A DNA stretch of 64,000 bases from Sphingomonas corticis (GCF_012035195.1 NZ_JAAVJH010000001.1:310001-374000), one strand, 5' to 3'. Counted from the first letter of the stretch, positions 9,840 to 19,590 are shown. Notes: generated by a model not told the origin, from the sequence alone. Made by a program: numbers and translations.

Positions 9840-11379
9840 GGCGCACGCAGGCGAGCAGGCGGCCAACTGGTCCGGCCGGGTCTCGCTCACGCCGCGCATC
9901 CTCGCCGTGAACGCGATCGCGCTGCTGCTGCTGGCCGGCGGCTTCTTCTACCTCGATTCCTTCCGCAGCCGCATCCTCGACGGCCGCACGGAACAGGCCG
10001 CGCGAGAGGCGCAGCTGATGGGCGAGGCGCTGGCCGCCGTGCCCGCGGCGCAGCGGCCCGCGCTGCTGACGCGGTTGGCGGTGGACACGGGCACGCGGCT
10101 GCGCGTCTACGCCGCCGACGGCGCGGCGCTGGCGGACAGCGCGGCGCTGGGCGTGCGGAACTTCCGGCTGGTCGATCCGAACACCGACGGCTGGGGACAG
10201 CGCAGCGCGCGCTGGCTGGACGCGGCGATCGACCGGATCGTCCGCGCGCCCCGCACGCCGCTCTATCGCGAGCGGCGCGACGGGCGGCGCTGGCCCGACG
10301 TGGCCGCGATCGGCTCGGGCCGCCCCACCTCCGCGTCGGTCTGGCGTGCGCCCGATCGCACGCCGGTCATCACCGCGGCCGCCGCCCTCCCCTCGGGCGA
10401 GCGCCTGCTCTCGACGGTCAACGCTCGCGACGTGACCGAGCGGGTGCGCGTGGAGCGGTTCCGCCTGTCCGTGCTGCTGATCGTCGTCGCCGCGATCAGC
10501 CTGTCGCTGTCGCTGTTTTTGGCGCGCACCATCGTCAACCCGTTGCGCCGCCTCGCCCGCGCCGCGGTGCGCGTGCGGCTGGGCCGGGCGCGCGAGGTGG
10601 TGGTGCCGCGCCTGCCCGACCGGCGCGACGAGATCGGGATGCTCGCCCGCGCGCTCAGCGACATGAGCCTCGCGCTGCGCGCCCGTATCGACGCGACGGA
10701 GGCGTTCGCCGCGGATGTGACGCACGAGCTGAAGAACCCGCTCGCCTCGCTCCGTTCCGCCGCCGACGCGCTGGAGCGCGTGGAGGATCCCGCGCTGCGC
10801 GCTCGCCTGCTCGCCATCGTCTCCGACGACGTGCACCGGCTCGACCGGCTCATCAGCGACATCTCCGACGCCTCGCGGCTCGATGCGCAGCTCGCCCGCG
10901 CCACCTTCGAACCGGTGGACGTCGGCGGGATGCTCGCCGCGCAGGTCGCCGCGCGAACCGAGCGCGAGGTGGCGCGCGGGGTGCGGCTGCGCTTCGACCG
11001 GCAGGACGATGGCGGCCTCGTCGTGCTGGGCGAAGGCGCGCGGCTGGAGCGGGTGTTCGCGAACCTGATCGACAATGCCGTCTCCTTCTCGCCCGCGGGC
11101 GGCACCGTTTCCATCGCCGCGCGGCGCGTTGGCGAGGAGCTGGAGGTGCGTGTCGAGGACGAGGGGCCGGGCGTGCCGGAGGAGGCGCGCGAGACCATCT
11201 TCCGCCGCTTCCACTCCGTCCGCCCCTCCGGCGAGGCGTTCGGCGAGCACAGCGGCCTGGGGCTCGCCATCGCGCGCACGATCGTCGAGGGGCACCAGGG
11301 CGACATCCGCGTGGAACCGCGCGAGGATCGGCTCGCCGGCGCGCGTTTCGTCGTCCGCCTGCCGCTGGCGCACGCGTGA
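9808..11379 (+). CDS. chvG: Sensor histidine kinase ChvG
   Basis: 523 residues. The first membrane segment is at about residues 30-48 and the second at about 222-245, enclosing a periplasmic sensor of about 175 residues. A HAMP linker follows, then the H-box [16 protein letters not shown]-box [14 protein letters not shown] and G-boxes [10 protein letters not shown] and [10 protein letters not shown]. It should autophosphorylate and activate ChvI. The ATG lies inside the end of chvI; no other plausible start with good context is seen. The 3' end overlaps hprK by 4 bp. Confidence 0.92.
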   Translation: MAPATVSRRSEAHAGEQAANWSGRVSLTPRILAVNAIALLLLAGGFFYLDSFRSRILDGRTEQAAREAQLMGEALAAVPAAQRPALLTRLAVDTGTRLRVYAADGAALADSAALGVRNFRLVDPNTDGWGQRSARWLDAAIDRIVRAPRTPLYRERRDGRRWPDVAAIGSGRPTSASVWRAPDRTPVITAAAALPSGERLLSTVNARDVTERVRVERFRLSVLLIVVAAISLSLSLFLARTIVNPLRRLARAAVRVRLGRAREVVVPRLPDRRDEIGMLARALSDMSLALRARIDATEAFAADVTHELKNPLASLRSAADALERVEDPALRARLLAIVSDDVHRLDRLISDISDASRLDAQLARATFEPVDVGGMLAAQVAARTEREVARGVRLRFDRQDDGGLVVLGEGARLERVFANLIDNAVSFSPAGGTVSIAARRVGEELEVRVEDEGPGVPEEARETIFRRFHSVRPSGEAFGEHSGLGLAIARTIVEGHQGDIRVEPREDRLAGARFVVRLPLAHA

Positions 11380-11786
11380 CCGCGCCGGTCCACGCCACCT
11401 GCGTGGCGATTGGCGGGCGCGGCGTCCTGATCCTGGGCGAATCGGGCGCGGGGAAGTCCGATCTGGCCATGCGATTGATCGACCGTGGTGCGCGCCTGGT
11501 GTCCGACGACTATACCCGGCTGGAGAACGACGCCGGCGCGCTGGTAGCGAGCGCGCCGGGGACGATCGCGGGAAAGATGGAGGTGCGCGGCCTGGGCATC
11601 GTCACGATGCCGTATCAGGATCGCGCCACGATCGCGCTGGCCGTCCGGCTGGGCGTGGAGGAGCGGATGCCCGACGCGGCGACGCTGACGCTGGCCGGCG
11701 TCGCGGTGCCGCAGGTGACGATCGATCCGCGCGCGCCCTCCGCGCCGATCAAGGTGGAATGGGCGATGGAGCAGATGGCGCGATGA
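11376..11786 (+). CDS. hprK: Short HPr kinase/phosphorylase (C-terminal domain only)
   Basis: 136 residues from a GTG overlapping chvG. It has only the kinase domain, with P-loop GESGAGKSD and the following DDY metal-site. The usual N-terminal domain of Firmicute HprK (about 130 residues) is absent, which is the normal alphaproteobacterial form. It should phosphorylate HPr on the conserved Ser (Ser47 of the HPr below). It is coupled to rapZ by an ATGA overlap. Confidence 0.9.
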   Translation: MTAPVHATCVAIGGRGVLILGESGAGKSDLAMRLIDRGARLVSDDYTRLENDAGALVASAPGTIAGKMEVRGLGIVTMPYQDRATIALAVRLGVEERMPDAATLTLAGVAVPQVTIDPRAPSAPIKVEWAMEQMAR

Positions 11787-12766
11787 CGGACGAGCCGATC
11801 GAGGCGCTGCCGGTGGGGGCGCCGCCGGTGGAGGTGCTGCCGGTGGAGGTGCTGCCGGTGGAGGTGCTGCCGGTGGAGGTGCTGATCGTCACCGGCATGT
11901 CCGGTGCCGGCCGCGTCACCGTGATGAAGGCGCTGGAGGACCTGGGCTGGGAAGTGGTCGACAACCTGCCCATGTCGCTCCTGACCGCCATGCTGGACGG
12001 CGAGCGGCGCGAGGGCGGCGGCCGGCGCCCGATCGCGCTGGGCCTCGGCGCGCAGACCCGCGACTTCGATCCGGAAACCGCGATCGCAGCAATCGACGCG
12101 CTGCGTGCCGATCCGGCGTTCGAGATCGGCGTCCTCTTCCTCGATTGCGCCACGCACGAGCTGGAACGCCGCTACGACGAGACGCGCCGTCGCCACCCGC
12201 TGGCCGCGGACCGCCCCGCGCGCGACGGCATCGTCGGCGAACGCGCGCTGCTGTCGCCGCTGCGCGGCTGGGCCAACCGGCTGATCGACACCAGCACGCT
12301 GTCCGCGCACGATCTTGCCGCGCGCATCCGCCGCGACTTCGCGCGCGACGGGCTGGGCGGGACGACGCTGTCGGTCCAGTCGTTCGGCTTCGCCCGCGGC
12401 GTGCCGACGGAGGCGGACCTCGTCTTCGACATGCGCTTCCTGCGCAATCCCCATTGGGACGAGGCGCTTCGCCCGCTCACCGGGCGCGATCCCGCGGTCG
12501 CCGCCTATGTCGCCGCCGACCCCGCCTACGAGGAGGCGGTGGGTCGGATCGAGGAGCTGCTGCTGCTGCTGCTTCCCCGCTATCGCGCCGAAGGCAAGGC
12601 CTATGTCACCATCGCGATCGGGTGTACCGGAGGGAAACACCGCTCGGTCCACGTCGCCGAACGGATCGCGAAGCGGTTGCGCGACGCGGGGTTTTCGCCC
12701 ACCATCGCGCATCGCGACCTGGCGGCGGCACCGCAGGATGCGCTCGAAGGACGGCCGCGCCGGTAA
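11783..12766 (+). CDS. rapZ: RapZ/YvcJ nucleotide-binding protein
   Basis: 327 residues from the ATG overlapping hprK. The family core starts at VLIVTGMSGAG (about residue 33) and contains ALEDLGWEVVDNLP, the C-terminal GCTGGKHRSV motif and a normal length of about 290 beyond the extension. The Walker A lysine is Arg (GMSGAGRV), as seen in several lineages of this family. RapZ proteins bind nucleotides or amino-sugar phosphate and small RNAs and control envelope precursor synthesis in enterobacteria; the alphaproteobacterial role is less clear. The first 33 residues are odd: four identical PVEVL units encoded by a 15-bp tandem repeat offering several alternative GTG starts. Confidence 0.9.
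   Translation: MTDEPIEALPVGAPPVEVLPVEVLPVEVLPVEVLIVTGMSGAGRVTVMKALEDLGWEVVDNLPMSLLTAMLDGERREGGGRRPIALGLGAQTRDFDPETAIAAIDALRADPAFEIGVLFLDCATHELERRYDETRRRHPLAADRPARDGIVGERALLSPLRGWANRLIDTSTLSAHDLAARIRRDFARDGLGGTTLSVQSFGFARGVPTEADLVFDMRFLRNPHWDEALRPLTGRDPAVAAYVAADPAYEEAVGRIEELLLLLLPRYRAEGKAYVTIAIGCTGGKHRSVHVAERIAKRLRDAGFSPTIAHRDLAAAPQDALEGRPRR
11825..11884 (+). repeat. Four perfect 15-bp tandem repeats at the rapZ 5' end
   Basis: Unit CCGGTGGAGGTGCTG repeats four times without a mismatch, and degenerate copies extend upstream to about 11805. Each unit encodes PVEVL in the rapZ frame. Each also contains GGAGG followed 8 nt later by an in-frame GTG in the next unit, for example GGAGG 11830-11834 and GTG 11843-11845. 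Confidence 0.95.
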
Positions 12767-12800
12767 AGAGCCCGAGACGATGAACGGAATATCGATGCAG

Positions 12801-13208
12801 ATGATCGGGCTGGTGCTCGTCACCCACGGCCGGCTGGCCGACGAGTTCGTGACCGCGATGGAACATGTCGTCGGCCCGCAGAAGCAGATCCGCACCGTCT
12901 GCATCGGGCCGGAGGACGACATGGAGGGCCGGCGTGCCGACATCGCCGCCGCCATCGCCGACGTCGACGGGGGACGCGGCGTGATCGTGCTGACCGACCT
13001 GTTCGGCGGCACCCCCTCCAACCTCGCCATCAGCCTGATGGAGCGGGGACGCGTGGAAGTGATCGCGGGAATCAACCTGCCCATGCTGATCCGGCTCGAA
13101 TCGGCGCGCAAGGCGATGACCGTCGTCGCCGCGGTGGCCGCCGCGCGCGAGGCGGGGCGCAAGTACATCTCCGTCGCCTCCGAAGTGCTGGGCGAGGCCG
13201 CGGCTTGA
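12801..13208 (+). CDS. PTS EIIA-Man-type protein
   Basis: 135 residues from the third of three in-frame ATGs (12780, 12795, 12801). I chose 12801 because it gives MIGLVLVTHG with the phospho-His at residue 9, the usual spacing in the EIIA-Man family. LTDLFGGTPSNLA is also diagnostic. No EIIB or EIIC sugar permease is nearby, so this is a regulatory phosphotransfer chain: EI (PtsP type, elsewhere) to HPr to EIIA. It sits 34 bp after rapZ and overlaps the HPr gene by 4 bp. Confidence 0.9.
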   Translation: MIGLVLVTHGRLADEFVTAMEHVVGPQKQIRTVCIGPEDDMEGRRADIAAAIADVDGGRGVIVLTDLFGGTPSNLAISLMERGRVEVIAGINLPMLIRLESARKAMTVVAAVAAAREAGRKYISVASEVLGEAAA

Positions 13209-13474
13209 GCGCGTCGCGCGAGGTGGAGATCACCAACCGCCGCGGGCTGCACGCGCGCGCGAGCGCCAAGTTCGTCACGCTGGCCAGCACGCAGCCGATC
13301 CCCGTGACGGTGGCGAAGGGCGGCTCCGAAGTCACCGGGACGTCGATCATGGGGCTGATGATGCTGGGCGCCGCGCGCGGCGACACGATCACGATCAGCG
13401 CCACCGGCGACGAGGCGGAGGCGGTGGTCGCGACGATGTGCGCGCTGGTGGAGGACAAGTTCGGCGAGGATTGA
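13205..13474 (+). CDS. HPr phosphocarrier (PTS-Ntr type)
   Basis: 89 residues from a TTG start that overlaps the EIIA stop (TTGA). GLHARAS carries the active-site His16, and GTSIMGLMML carries the conserved Ser47 that HprK would phosphorylate. Together with hprK upstream this gives a complete Ser-phosphorylation switch in one operon. Length and sequence are standard. Confidence 0.93.
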   Translation: MSASREVEITNRRGLHARASAKFVTLASTQPIPVTVAKGGSEVTGTSIMGLMMLGAARGDTITISATGDEAEAVVATMCALVEDKFGED

Positions 13475-13515
13475 GCGCCCTTCCCCCCGCTTCTCCCCTC
13501 CGCTACCGCCCGGCC

Positions 13516-14313
13516 ATGCCGCGCGAGATCACCGCCTTCTCCAACCCGCTGGTCAAGCGCGTCCAGGCGCTGCGCGAGAAGCGCCACCGGCGCGAGGAGG
13601 GCCTGTTCCTCGCCGAGGGGCTGCGCATCCTGACCGAGGCGCGCGAGACCGGGCGCGTGCCCCGCTTCCTGTTCTTCGCCGCCGCCAGCGCCGCGCACCC
13701 GCTGGTCCGCGCGCTCGTCCATGCGGTGGAGGCGGCGGGGGGCGAGGCGGTGGAGACGACGCCCGCCATCCTCTCCAAGCTGTCGGGGAAGGACAATCCG
13801 CAGGCGGTGGTCGGCGTGTTTGACCAGTTCGAGACGCGGCTCGACCAGCTGGATCGCGGCGCGGCGTCGATCTTTCTCGTCGCGGAGCGTCTGCGCGATC
13901 CCGGCAACCTCGGCACCATCCTGCGCACCGGCGACGCGGTGGGCGCGGGCGGGCTGATCCTCGTCGGCGACTGCGTCGATCCCTTCTCCGTGGAGGCGGT
14001 GCGCGCCAGCATGGGCGCGCTGTTCACCGTGCCGATCGTGCGGACCGGGTGGGAGGAGTTCCTCGCCTGGCTGCGCGGCGGCCCGGGCCAGCTCGTCGGC
14101 CTGAGCCTCCAGACCGAGCACGACTACCGCGCCGTCGCCTATGCCGCGCCCACCTTCCTGCTTACCGGCAACGAGGCGCAGGGATTGCCCGACGACTACG
14201 AGGCGGCGTGCGACCTGCTCGTGAAGCTGCCGATGCTGGGCAAGGCGGACAGCCTGAACGCCGCCGTCGCCACCGCCGTCATGGCCTATGAGGTGCTCGC
14301 GCGGCATCGCTGA
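13516..14313 (+). CDS. TrmH/SpoU-family RNA methyltransferase
   Basis: 265 residues. The N-terminal substrate-binding domain (KRVQALREKRHR, FLAEGLRIL) is of the RlmB/TsnR kind. The SPOUT domain carries the three motifs: LRDPGNLGTILRTGDA, VRASMGALF and LLTGNEAQGLP, followed by LPMLGKADSLNAAVA. It should 2'-O-methylate a ribose in rRNA or tRNA using SAM; the exact target cannot be told. It starts 41 bp after the HPr gene. Confidence 0.9.
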   Translation: MPREITAFSNPLVKRVQALREKRHRREEGLFLAEGLRILTEARETGRVPRFLFFAAASAAHPLVRALVHAVEAAGGEAVETTPAILSKLSGKDNPQAVVGVFDQFETRLDQLDRGAASIFLVAERLRDPGNLGTILRTGDAVGAGGLILVGDCVDPFSVEAVRASMGALFTVPIVRTGWEEFLAWLRGGPGQLVGLSLQTEHDYRAVAYAAPTFLLTGNEAQGLPDDYEAACDLLVKLPMLGKADSLNAAVATAVMAYEVLARHR

Positions 14314-14367
14314 TCCAGCGTGCGTTCATCCGCCCGCCGGCTAGGATCGATCGCCAGGGAGATGCCG

Positions 14368-15054
14368 ATGTTGATGCTCACGATCCTCGCCGCCGCCGCG
14401 CCCGCCGCCGCTTCCCCCGCCGCTGCCGCCACGCCGCCGAACACCTATCGCGCGCTCGGCACCGAGCCGTTCTGGAACGTCGTCGTCGAAGGGCGCCAGC
14501 TGCGCCTCAGCGAGCCGGGCAAGCCCGAGGTCCTGCTGCTCGTGCGCTCGCCCGTCGCCACCGCGCGCGGGTGGCGCTGGCGCAACCCGGCGGTGACGAT
14601 GGAAACGGAGCGGCGCCCCTGCAGCGACGGGATGAGCGACCGCCGCTTCCCCGATCGCGTCACCGTCACCTACCGCGGGCGCACGCTGCGCGGGTGCGGT
14701 GGCGCGGCGGCGGGGGCCGCCGCACTCGCGGGCACCGGCTGGCGCGTGACGGCGATCGACGGCCGCACCGTGCGCCTGCCGCGCGCCGCGACGCTGCGCT
14801 TCACCGCCGATCGCATGGAGGGCTTCTCCGGCTGCAACCGCTTCAGCGGCAACTATGCGCTGGAACGCGACCGGCTCGCCCCCGGCCCGCTCCGCTCGAC
14901 GCGCATGGCGTGCATCGGCGCGGGCGGCGCGGTGGAGACTCGGCTGATGACGATCCTCGGTGCGCCCGCGACGCTGCGCTGGCAAGGGAAGGAGACGCTG
15001 GTGCTGCGCGGAACAGGCGGCACGCGCGGCACGGTAACGCTGCGGCGGGAATAG
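14368..15054 (+). CDS. Secreted META (HslJ-like) domain protein
   Basis: 228 residues. Of three in-frame ATGs (14362, 14368, 14374), 14368 has AGGGA 7 nt upstream. A short Ala-rich signal peptide (about 1-21) directs export. Residues about 25-115 form a COG3650-like domain (YRALGTEPFWNV, and TVTYRGRTLRGCGG), and the C-terminal META domain has GFSGCNRFSGNY and STRMAC. Such proteins are periplasmic or lipoprotein-like and linked to heat-shock or novobiocin resistance (HslJ) without a clear mechanism. It converges on rmuC. Confidence 0.8.
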   Translation: MLMLTILAAAAPAAASPAAAATPPNTYRALGTEPFWNVVVEGRQLRLSEPGKPEVLLLVRSPVATARGWRWRNPAVTMETERRPCSDGMSDRRFPDRVTVTYRGRTLRGCGGAAAGAAALAGTGWRVTAIDGRTVRLPRAATLRFTADRMEGFSGCNRFSGNYALERDRLAPGPLRSTRMACIGAGGAVETRLMTILGAPATLRWQGKETLVLRGTGGTRGTVTLRRE

Positions 15055-15074
15055 CGTCTCCGCCGCCTCGCGGA

Positions 15075-16469
15075 CTATTCCGCCGCCTCGTCCACTACCG
15101 GCGCCAGCTTGGTCAGTGGGCGTGCGATCTGCTCGCCGACTGGCAGCGATTCGATCGCACGGGTGCCGGTGTCGATGTTCAACGCCTCGAACCGCTTCGC
15201 GCTGGTCAGCACCTGGCTCTCCAGGCTGCCGACGAAGGCGTTGTACGCGCCCATGGCCGTGTCGAGGTTCTTGCCCAGTTTGGAGACGTGCGCGCCCATC
15301 GTCGCCAGCCGCGCGTACAGCTCCTTGCCCAGCGTGGCGATCTCCTGCGCCTGCGCCGCCAGCTTCTCCTGCCGCCATACCGCCGACACGGTGCGCGCGA
15401 TCGCGATCAGGTTCGTCGGCGTCGCCAGCAGCACGCGCCGGTCGAACGCATCCTCCCACAACCGCGGATCGTGCTCCAGCGCGGCGGTCAGGAAATGCTC
15501 CCCCGGCACGAACATGATGACATAATCGGGCGCATCGTCGAACTGCGCCCAGTATGCCTTGGCGCCCAATGCGGCGACATGTGCGCGCATCGATTGCGTA
15601 TGCGCGGTCAGCGCCACCTGCCGCTCACCCTCGTCCACCGCGCCGAACGCGTCCTGATAGGCGTTGAGCGACACCTTGGCGTCGATGATGAGCGACTTGC
15701 CGCCGGGCACCCGCACGATCGCGTCCGGCCGCAGCCGCCCGCCGTCCTCCCCGGCGACGGACACTTCCATGCGGAAGTCGGTGTGCTCGGCAAGCCCGCA
15801 GCTCTCCAGCACGTTGCGCAATTGCTGCTCGCCCCAGCGCCCGCGCGCCTTGGGCGCGTTGCGCAGCGCGTTGACCAGCTTCGCCGCCTCACCGGAGACG
15901 CGCTCCTGCCCGGCGCGCAGCGCCTCGATCTGCCCGTGGAGCTGACCGAAGGCGTCGCGCCGTGCCGCCTCCACCTGCTCGACGCCGGCCTCGTAGCGGT
16001 GCAGCCGCTCGTGCACCGGCTGGAGCAGCGCCTTCAGCCCTTGCCCCGCCGCCTCCTCGGACTGGCGGAAGCGCGCCTCCGCGCGGTCGAGGAACGCCTT
16101 CTGCGCCTCGCCCAGGGTCGACTGCGCCACCTCCTTGAAGCGGCGTTCCAGATCGTCGGCGGTGGATTTCAGGTCGGCGATCCGCTCCGCCGCGGCGCGC
16201 CCCTCCGCTTCCAGCGTGGCGACCTGCCGCGCCGCGACGTCGCGCTCGGTCCGCGCCGCTCCCAGCTCGGTACGCAGCGCCTCCGCCGCCTTCGCGCGCT
16301 CCTCCGCCGCGGCGAGATCGGCGATCGCGCGCCTGAACTGCGCCGCCTCCGCATCGCGCTCGCCGCGCGCCGCCACGACGCCGCGCTGCGCGATCAGCCA
16401 GCCGGCGACGAGGCCGAGGACGAGCGCGAGCAGCGCATAGGGGAGGATATCGGCCATCGGAGCGAACAT
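15075..16469 (-). CDS. rmuC: DNA recombination protein RmuC
   Basis: 464 residues. One N-terminal membrane segment (about 8-28), a long coiled coil (about 40-190), then the conserved RmuC domain with RGRWGEQQLRNVLE, PGGKSLIIDAKVSL and ATPTNLIAIARTV. RmuC limits recombination at short inverted repeats; the PD-(D/E)xK-like fold suggests nuclease activity. A second start at 16457 (MADILPY) is equally possible. It lies 49 bp downstream of def on the same strand. Confidence 0.93.
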   Translation of the reverse strand: MFAPMADILPYALLALVLGLVAGWLIAQRGVVAARGERDAEAAQFRRAIADLAAAEERAKAAEALRTELGAARTERDVAARQVATLEAEGRAAAERIADLKSTADDLERRFKEVAQSTLGEAQKAFLDRAEARFRQSEEAAGQGLKALLQPVHERLHRYEAGVEQVEAARRDAFGQLHGQIEALRAGQERVSGEAAKLVNALRNAPKARGRWGEQQLRNVLESCGLAEHTDFRMEVSVAGEDGGRLRPDAIVRVPGGKSLIIDAKVSLNAYQDAFGAVDEGERQVALTAHTQSMRAHVAALGAKAYWAQFDDAPDYVIMFVPGEHFLTAALEHDPRLWEDAFDRRVLLATPTNLIAIARTVSAVWRQEKLAAQAQEIATLGKELYARLATMGAHVSKLGKNLDTAMGAYNAFVGSLESQVLTSAKRFEALNIDTGTRAIESLPVGEQIARPLTKLAPVVDEAAE

Positions 16470-16518
16470 AGCCGGAACGCGAAGGCCGGGGCAAGCCCCG
16501 CGCCCGACCCCCAGCCCG

Positions 16519-17055
16519 TCACCCCGCCCGGCGCAGCTTGTCCAGCTTCTTCAGCAACATGCCCCGCTTCAATCGGGAGATGTGATCGATGAACAGTACG
16601 CCGTTCAAGTGATCGATCTCGTGCTGCATGCACGTCGCCATCAGCCCGTCGAACTCGGCCTCCTGCCGCGCGCCGTCCGTGTCGAGCCACGTCACCCGGC
16701 AGCGTGCCGGGCGGGTCACCTCGGCATATTGCTCCGGGATCGAGAGGCAGCCTTCGTTGTAGGTCGACAGCTCCTCGCTGACCTCGACGATCTCCGGATT
16801 GATGAAGGCGTGCGGATCGCGCGCCGCCTCGGGCGCGGGCTCCTCCTCCTCCGTCTCGCGGTCCTGCAGGTCGATGACGACGATGCGCTGGAGGATGCCG
16901 ACCTGGATCGCGGCCAGGCCGATGCCGCGCGCGTCGTACATCGTGTCGAACATGTCGGCGACGATGCCGCGCACCTCGTCCGTCACCTCGGCCACGGGCG
17001 CGCACGTCCGGCGCAGGACGGGATCGGGAACCTCGACGATGGGAAGAATAGCCAT
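16519..17055 (-). CDS. def: Peptide deformylase
   Basis: 178 residues with the three family motifs: [17 protein letters not shown] with the metal-binding Cys, and HEIDH with the metal-binding His pair. It removes the formyl group from nascent N-terminal Met, the step that reverses the modification made by Fmt, encoded about 0.9 kb away. An acidic insert ([12 protein letters not shown], residues about 69-80) is slightly longer than usual. Confidence 0.97.
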   Translation of the reverse strand: MAILPIVEVPDPVLRRTCAPVAEVTDEVRGIVADMFDTMYDARGIGLAAIQVGILQRIVVIDLQDRETEEEEPAPEAARDPHAFINPEIVEVSEELSTYNEGCLSIPEQYAEVTRPARCRVTWLDTDGARQEAEFDGLMATCMQHEIDHLNGVLFIDHISRLKRGMLLKKLDKLRRAG

Positions 17056-17156
17056 GCCGCGCGCCTTAGGCGACGGGGCAGCGCGTTCGCAATGGATAGG
17101 TTGGCTGGAGGTAGGTTGGCTGGGATTAGGTGGATGGGCGAGGACCAGAGATAGTG

Positions 17157-17280
17157 GCGCAGAGACGCGGAAGCGCAGAGCTGTTCGGTTCTCCGCGCAG
17201 CGGCTGTCCTCCAGGCGGCTGGGATCCTATCCGGTGCGCTGCCGCGCATGAAACCTCTCCGCGCCCCTGCGTCTCTGCGC
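17157..17280. repeat. Imperfect inverted repeat between def and recR
   Basis: The 24-bp arm at 17157-17180 is the reverse complement of 17257-17280 at 20 of 24 positions, with GCGCAGAGACGC identical. The arms are 76 nt apart. It lies in a 234-bp gap between def and the recR stop. It resembles the short dispersed GCAGAGACGC repeats of sphingomonads; no gene is seen in the gap. Confidence 0.6.
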
Positions 17281-17289
17281 GAGGCTCTT

Positions 17290-17886
17290 CTACCCGACCG
17301 GCCGCCGCGCGCGCAGCGCCTGCGCCAGCGTGCCCTCGTCGAGATAGTCGAGCTCGCCCCCCACCGGCAGGCCGTGCGCCAGCTGGGTCAGCCGCACCGG
17401 AAACTTCTCCAGCCGCTCGGCGACGTAATGCGCGGTCGTCTGCCCCTCCAGGGTGGCGTTCATCGCCAGCACCACCTCGTCCACGCCGCCGCCGGCGACG
17501 CGCGCCACCAGCGCCTCGATCGCCAGATCCTCCGGTCGCACGCCCTCCAGCGCGGACAGCCGCCCGCCCAGCACGTGGAAGCGGCCGGGGAACAGCCGCG
17601 AGCGTTCCAGCGCCCACAGGTCGCTCACGTCCTCCACCACGCACAAGGCGCGAGGGTCGCGGCGCGGGTCGGCGCAGATCGCGCATGGATCGGTCGTGTC
17701 GACGTTGCCGCAGGTGGCGCAGGTCGTCAGCCGCTCCTCCACCGCGGTCAGCGCCGCGCGCAGCGGCGCCAGCGCCGCCTCGCGCTTCTTGACGAGATGC
17801 AGCACCGCGCGCCGCGCCGATCGCGGGCCGAAGCCGGGAAGCCGCGCCAGCGCGCTCGTCAGCGCCTCGATCTCCTGCGATGCCAT
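17290..17886 (-). CDS. recR: Recombination protein RecR
   Basis: 198 residues. Helix-hairpin-helix near the N-terminus ([11 protein letters not shown]), four-Cys zinc finger [16 protein letters not shown], and Toprim domain starting [14 protein letters not shown]. RecR works with RecO and RecF to load RecA at gaps. It is divergent from fmt with 54 bp between the starts. No dnaX or YbaB gene is adjacent, unlike in many bacteria. Confidence 0.96.
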   Translation of the reverse strand: MASQEIEALTSALARLPGFGPRSARRAVLHLVKKREAALAPLRAALTAVEERLTTCATCGNVDTTDPCAICADPRRDPRALCVVEDVSDLWALERSRLFPGRFHVLGGRLSALEGVRPEDLAIEALVARVAGGGVDEVVLAMNATLEGQTTAHYVAERLEKFPVRLTQLAHGLPVGGELDYLDEGTLAQALRARRPVG

Positions 17887-17940
17887 GGGGAACAGATAGG
17901 GGGTTGCGCGACGCCCCGCCAGCGTGTCGAGAACGCGCCC

Positions 17941-18852
17941 ATGCGGATCGTCTTCATGGGAACGCCCGACTTCGCGGTGCCGACGCTCGACGCGCTGGCG
18001 GCGGCGGGGCACGACATCGTCGCCGCCTACACGCAGCCGCCGCGCCCGGCCGGGCGGCGCGGGCGCGGGCTGGTCGCCTCCCCGGTGCAGCGCCGGGCGG
18101 AGGCGCTGGGCGTCGCCGTCCGCTCGCCGGTGTCGCTGAAGGGGGAGGAGGAGCAGGCCGCCTTCGCCGCGCTCGACGCCGACGTGGGCGTGGTTGCCGC
18201 CTACGGCCTCATCCTGCCGCGCGCGGTGCTGGACGCGCCGCGGCACGGCTGCCTCAACGTCCACGGCTCGCTGCTGCCGCGCTGGCGCGGCGCCGCGCCG
18301 GTGCAGCGCGCCATCCTGGCGGGGGACGGGGAGACCGGCGTCGGCATCATGCAGATGGAGGCGGGGCTCGACACCGGGCCGGTGCGGCTGGAGGGGCGCA
18401 CCGCGATCGACCGCAAGACCGCGGGCGAGCTGACGACCGAGCTGGCGCAACTGGGCGCGCGGCTGATGGTCGAGACGCTCGCCGATCTTTCCGCGCATCC
18501 GGCCGTGGCGCAGCGCGAGGCGGGCGTCACCTATGCTGCGAAGATCGACAAGGCGGAGGCGCGGATCAACTGGGCGCAGCCCGCCACGCAGGTCGAGCGT
18601 CTGGTCCGCGCGATGAACCCGGCCCCCGGCGCCTGGTTCGAGCTGGCGGGCGAGCGGGTTAGGCTGCTCGCCGCCGAGGTGCTGCCCTTCTCCTTTCCCG
18701 GCGGCGAGGGAACGACGGTGGACGACCGGCTGACGATCGCCTGTGGCGACGGCGCGATCCGGCCCGTCACGCTCCAGCGCGCGGGCCGCGGCGTCGCGTC
18801 GCTCGACGAGTTTCTCCGTGGGTATCCCGTGGCTTCCGGTACGAACCTGTGA
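17941..18852 (+). CDS. fmt: Methionyl-tRNA formyltransferase
   Basis: 303 residues. N-terminal formyl-transferase fold with [14 protein letters not shown], catalytic segment [15 protein letters not shown] and the following D of MEAGLDTGP. The C-terminal OB-like domain spans about 205-303. It formylates initiator Met-tRNA from 10-formyl-THF. It overlaps truA by 4 bp (GTGA). Confidence 0.96.
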   Translation: MRIVFMGTPDFAVPTLDALAAAGHDIVAAYTQPPRPAGRRGRGLVASPVQRRAEALGVAVRSPVSLKGEEEQAAFAALDADVGVVAAYGLILPRAVLDAPRHGCLNVHGSLLPRWRGAAPVQRAILAGDGETGVGIMQMEAGLDTGPVRLEGRTAIDRKTAGELTTELAQLGARLMVETLADLSAHPAVAQREAGVTYAAKIDKAEARINWAQPATQVERLVRAMNPAPGAWFELAGERVRLLAAEVLPFSFPGGEGTTVDDRLTIACGDGAIRPVTLQRAGRGVASLDEFLRGYPVASGTNL

Positions 18853-19586
18853 CGCGGTTCGCACTGACGGTGGAGTATGACGGCCGTCCGTTCTTCGGCT
18901 GGCAGCGGCAGGCGCACGGGCCGAGCGTGCAGCAGGCGATCGAGGAGGCGGTCTTCTCCGTCACCGGCGAGACGGTGGCGGTCCACGCCGCTGGGCGCAC
19001 CGACGCGGGCGTGCACGGCATCGCCATGCGCGCGCACTGCGACATCGCGAAGCCGATCGCGCCGTTCCGGCTGGGCGAGGCGCTGAACGCCCGGCTGCGT
19101 CCCGCACCGGTCGCGATCCTGGCGTGCGAGGAAGCGGCCGACGACTGGCACGCACGCTTCTCCTGCCTCGGCCGCGAGTACGAGTATCGCATCGTCAATC
19201 GTCGCGCCCCGCTGACGTTCGAGAAGGGACTGGCGTGGCACGTGCCGCAGCAGCTGGACGCCGCGGCGATGCACGACGCGGCGCAGCTGCTGGTCGGCCG
19301 GCACGATTTCACCACCTTCCGCTCCGCGCACTGCCAGTCGGCCAGCCCGGTGAAGACGCTCGACCGGCTGGAGGTGGAGCGCGACGGCGATCTGGTGGCG
19401 ATCACCGCGGCCGCACGGTCGTTCCTGCATCACCAGGTCCGCTCGATGGTCGGCTGCCTCGCCATGGTCGGCCTCGGCCGATGGAGCGCCGACGACCTTG
19501 CCGACGCGCTGCGCGCCGCCGACCGCACCCGACTGGGGCTCAACGCGCCGCCGGACGGGCTGTTCTTCGTAACCGCCCGCTACTGA
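18849..19586 (+). CDS. truA: tRNA pseudouridine(38-40) synthase TruA
   Basis: 245 residues from GTG. The catalytic Asp is in GRTDAGVHG, and [11 protein letters not shown] is the C-terminal signature. It isomerises uridines 38-40 in the anticodon arm of many tRNAs. It is coupled to fmt and converges with a 4-bp gap on the methyltransferase gene on the other strand. Confidence 0.96.
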   Translation: MTRFALTVEYDGRPFFGWQRQAHGPSVQQAIEEAVFSVTGETVAVHAAGRTDAGVHGIAMRAHCDIAKPIAPFRLGEALNARLRPAPVAILACEEAADDWHARFSCLGREYEYRIVNRRAPLTFEKGLAWHVPQQLDAAAMHDAAQLLVGRHDFTTFRSAHCQSASPVKTLDRLEVERDGDLVAITAAARSFLHHQVRSMVGCLAMVGLGRWSADDLADALRAADRTRLGLNAPPDGLFFVTARY

Positions 19587-19590
19587 CGCG

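Noticed and set aside
11825..11884. CRISPR-like array
   Set aside because: The units are contiguous 15-mers without spacers and are coding.
17290..18864. N-terminal extension of RecR to 524 residues
   Set aside because: The extra part is antisense to fmt. The ATG at 17886 gives the standard RecR length.
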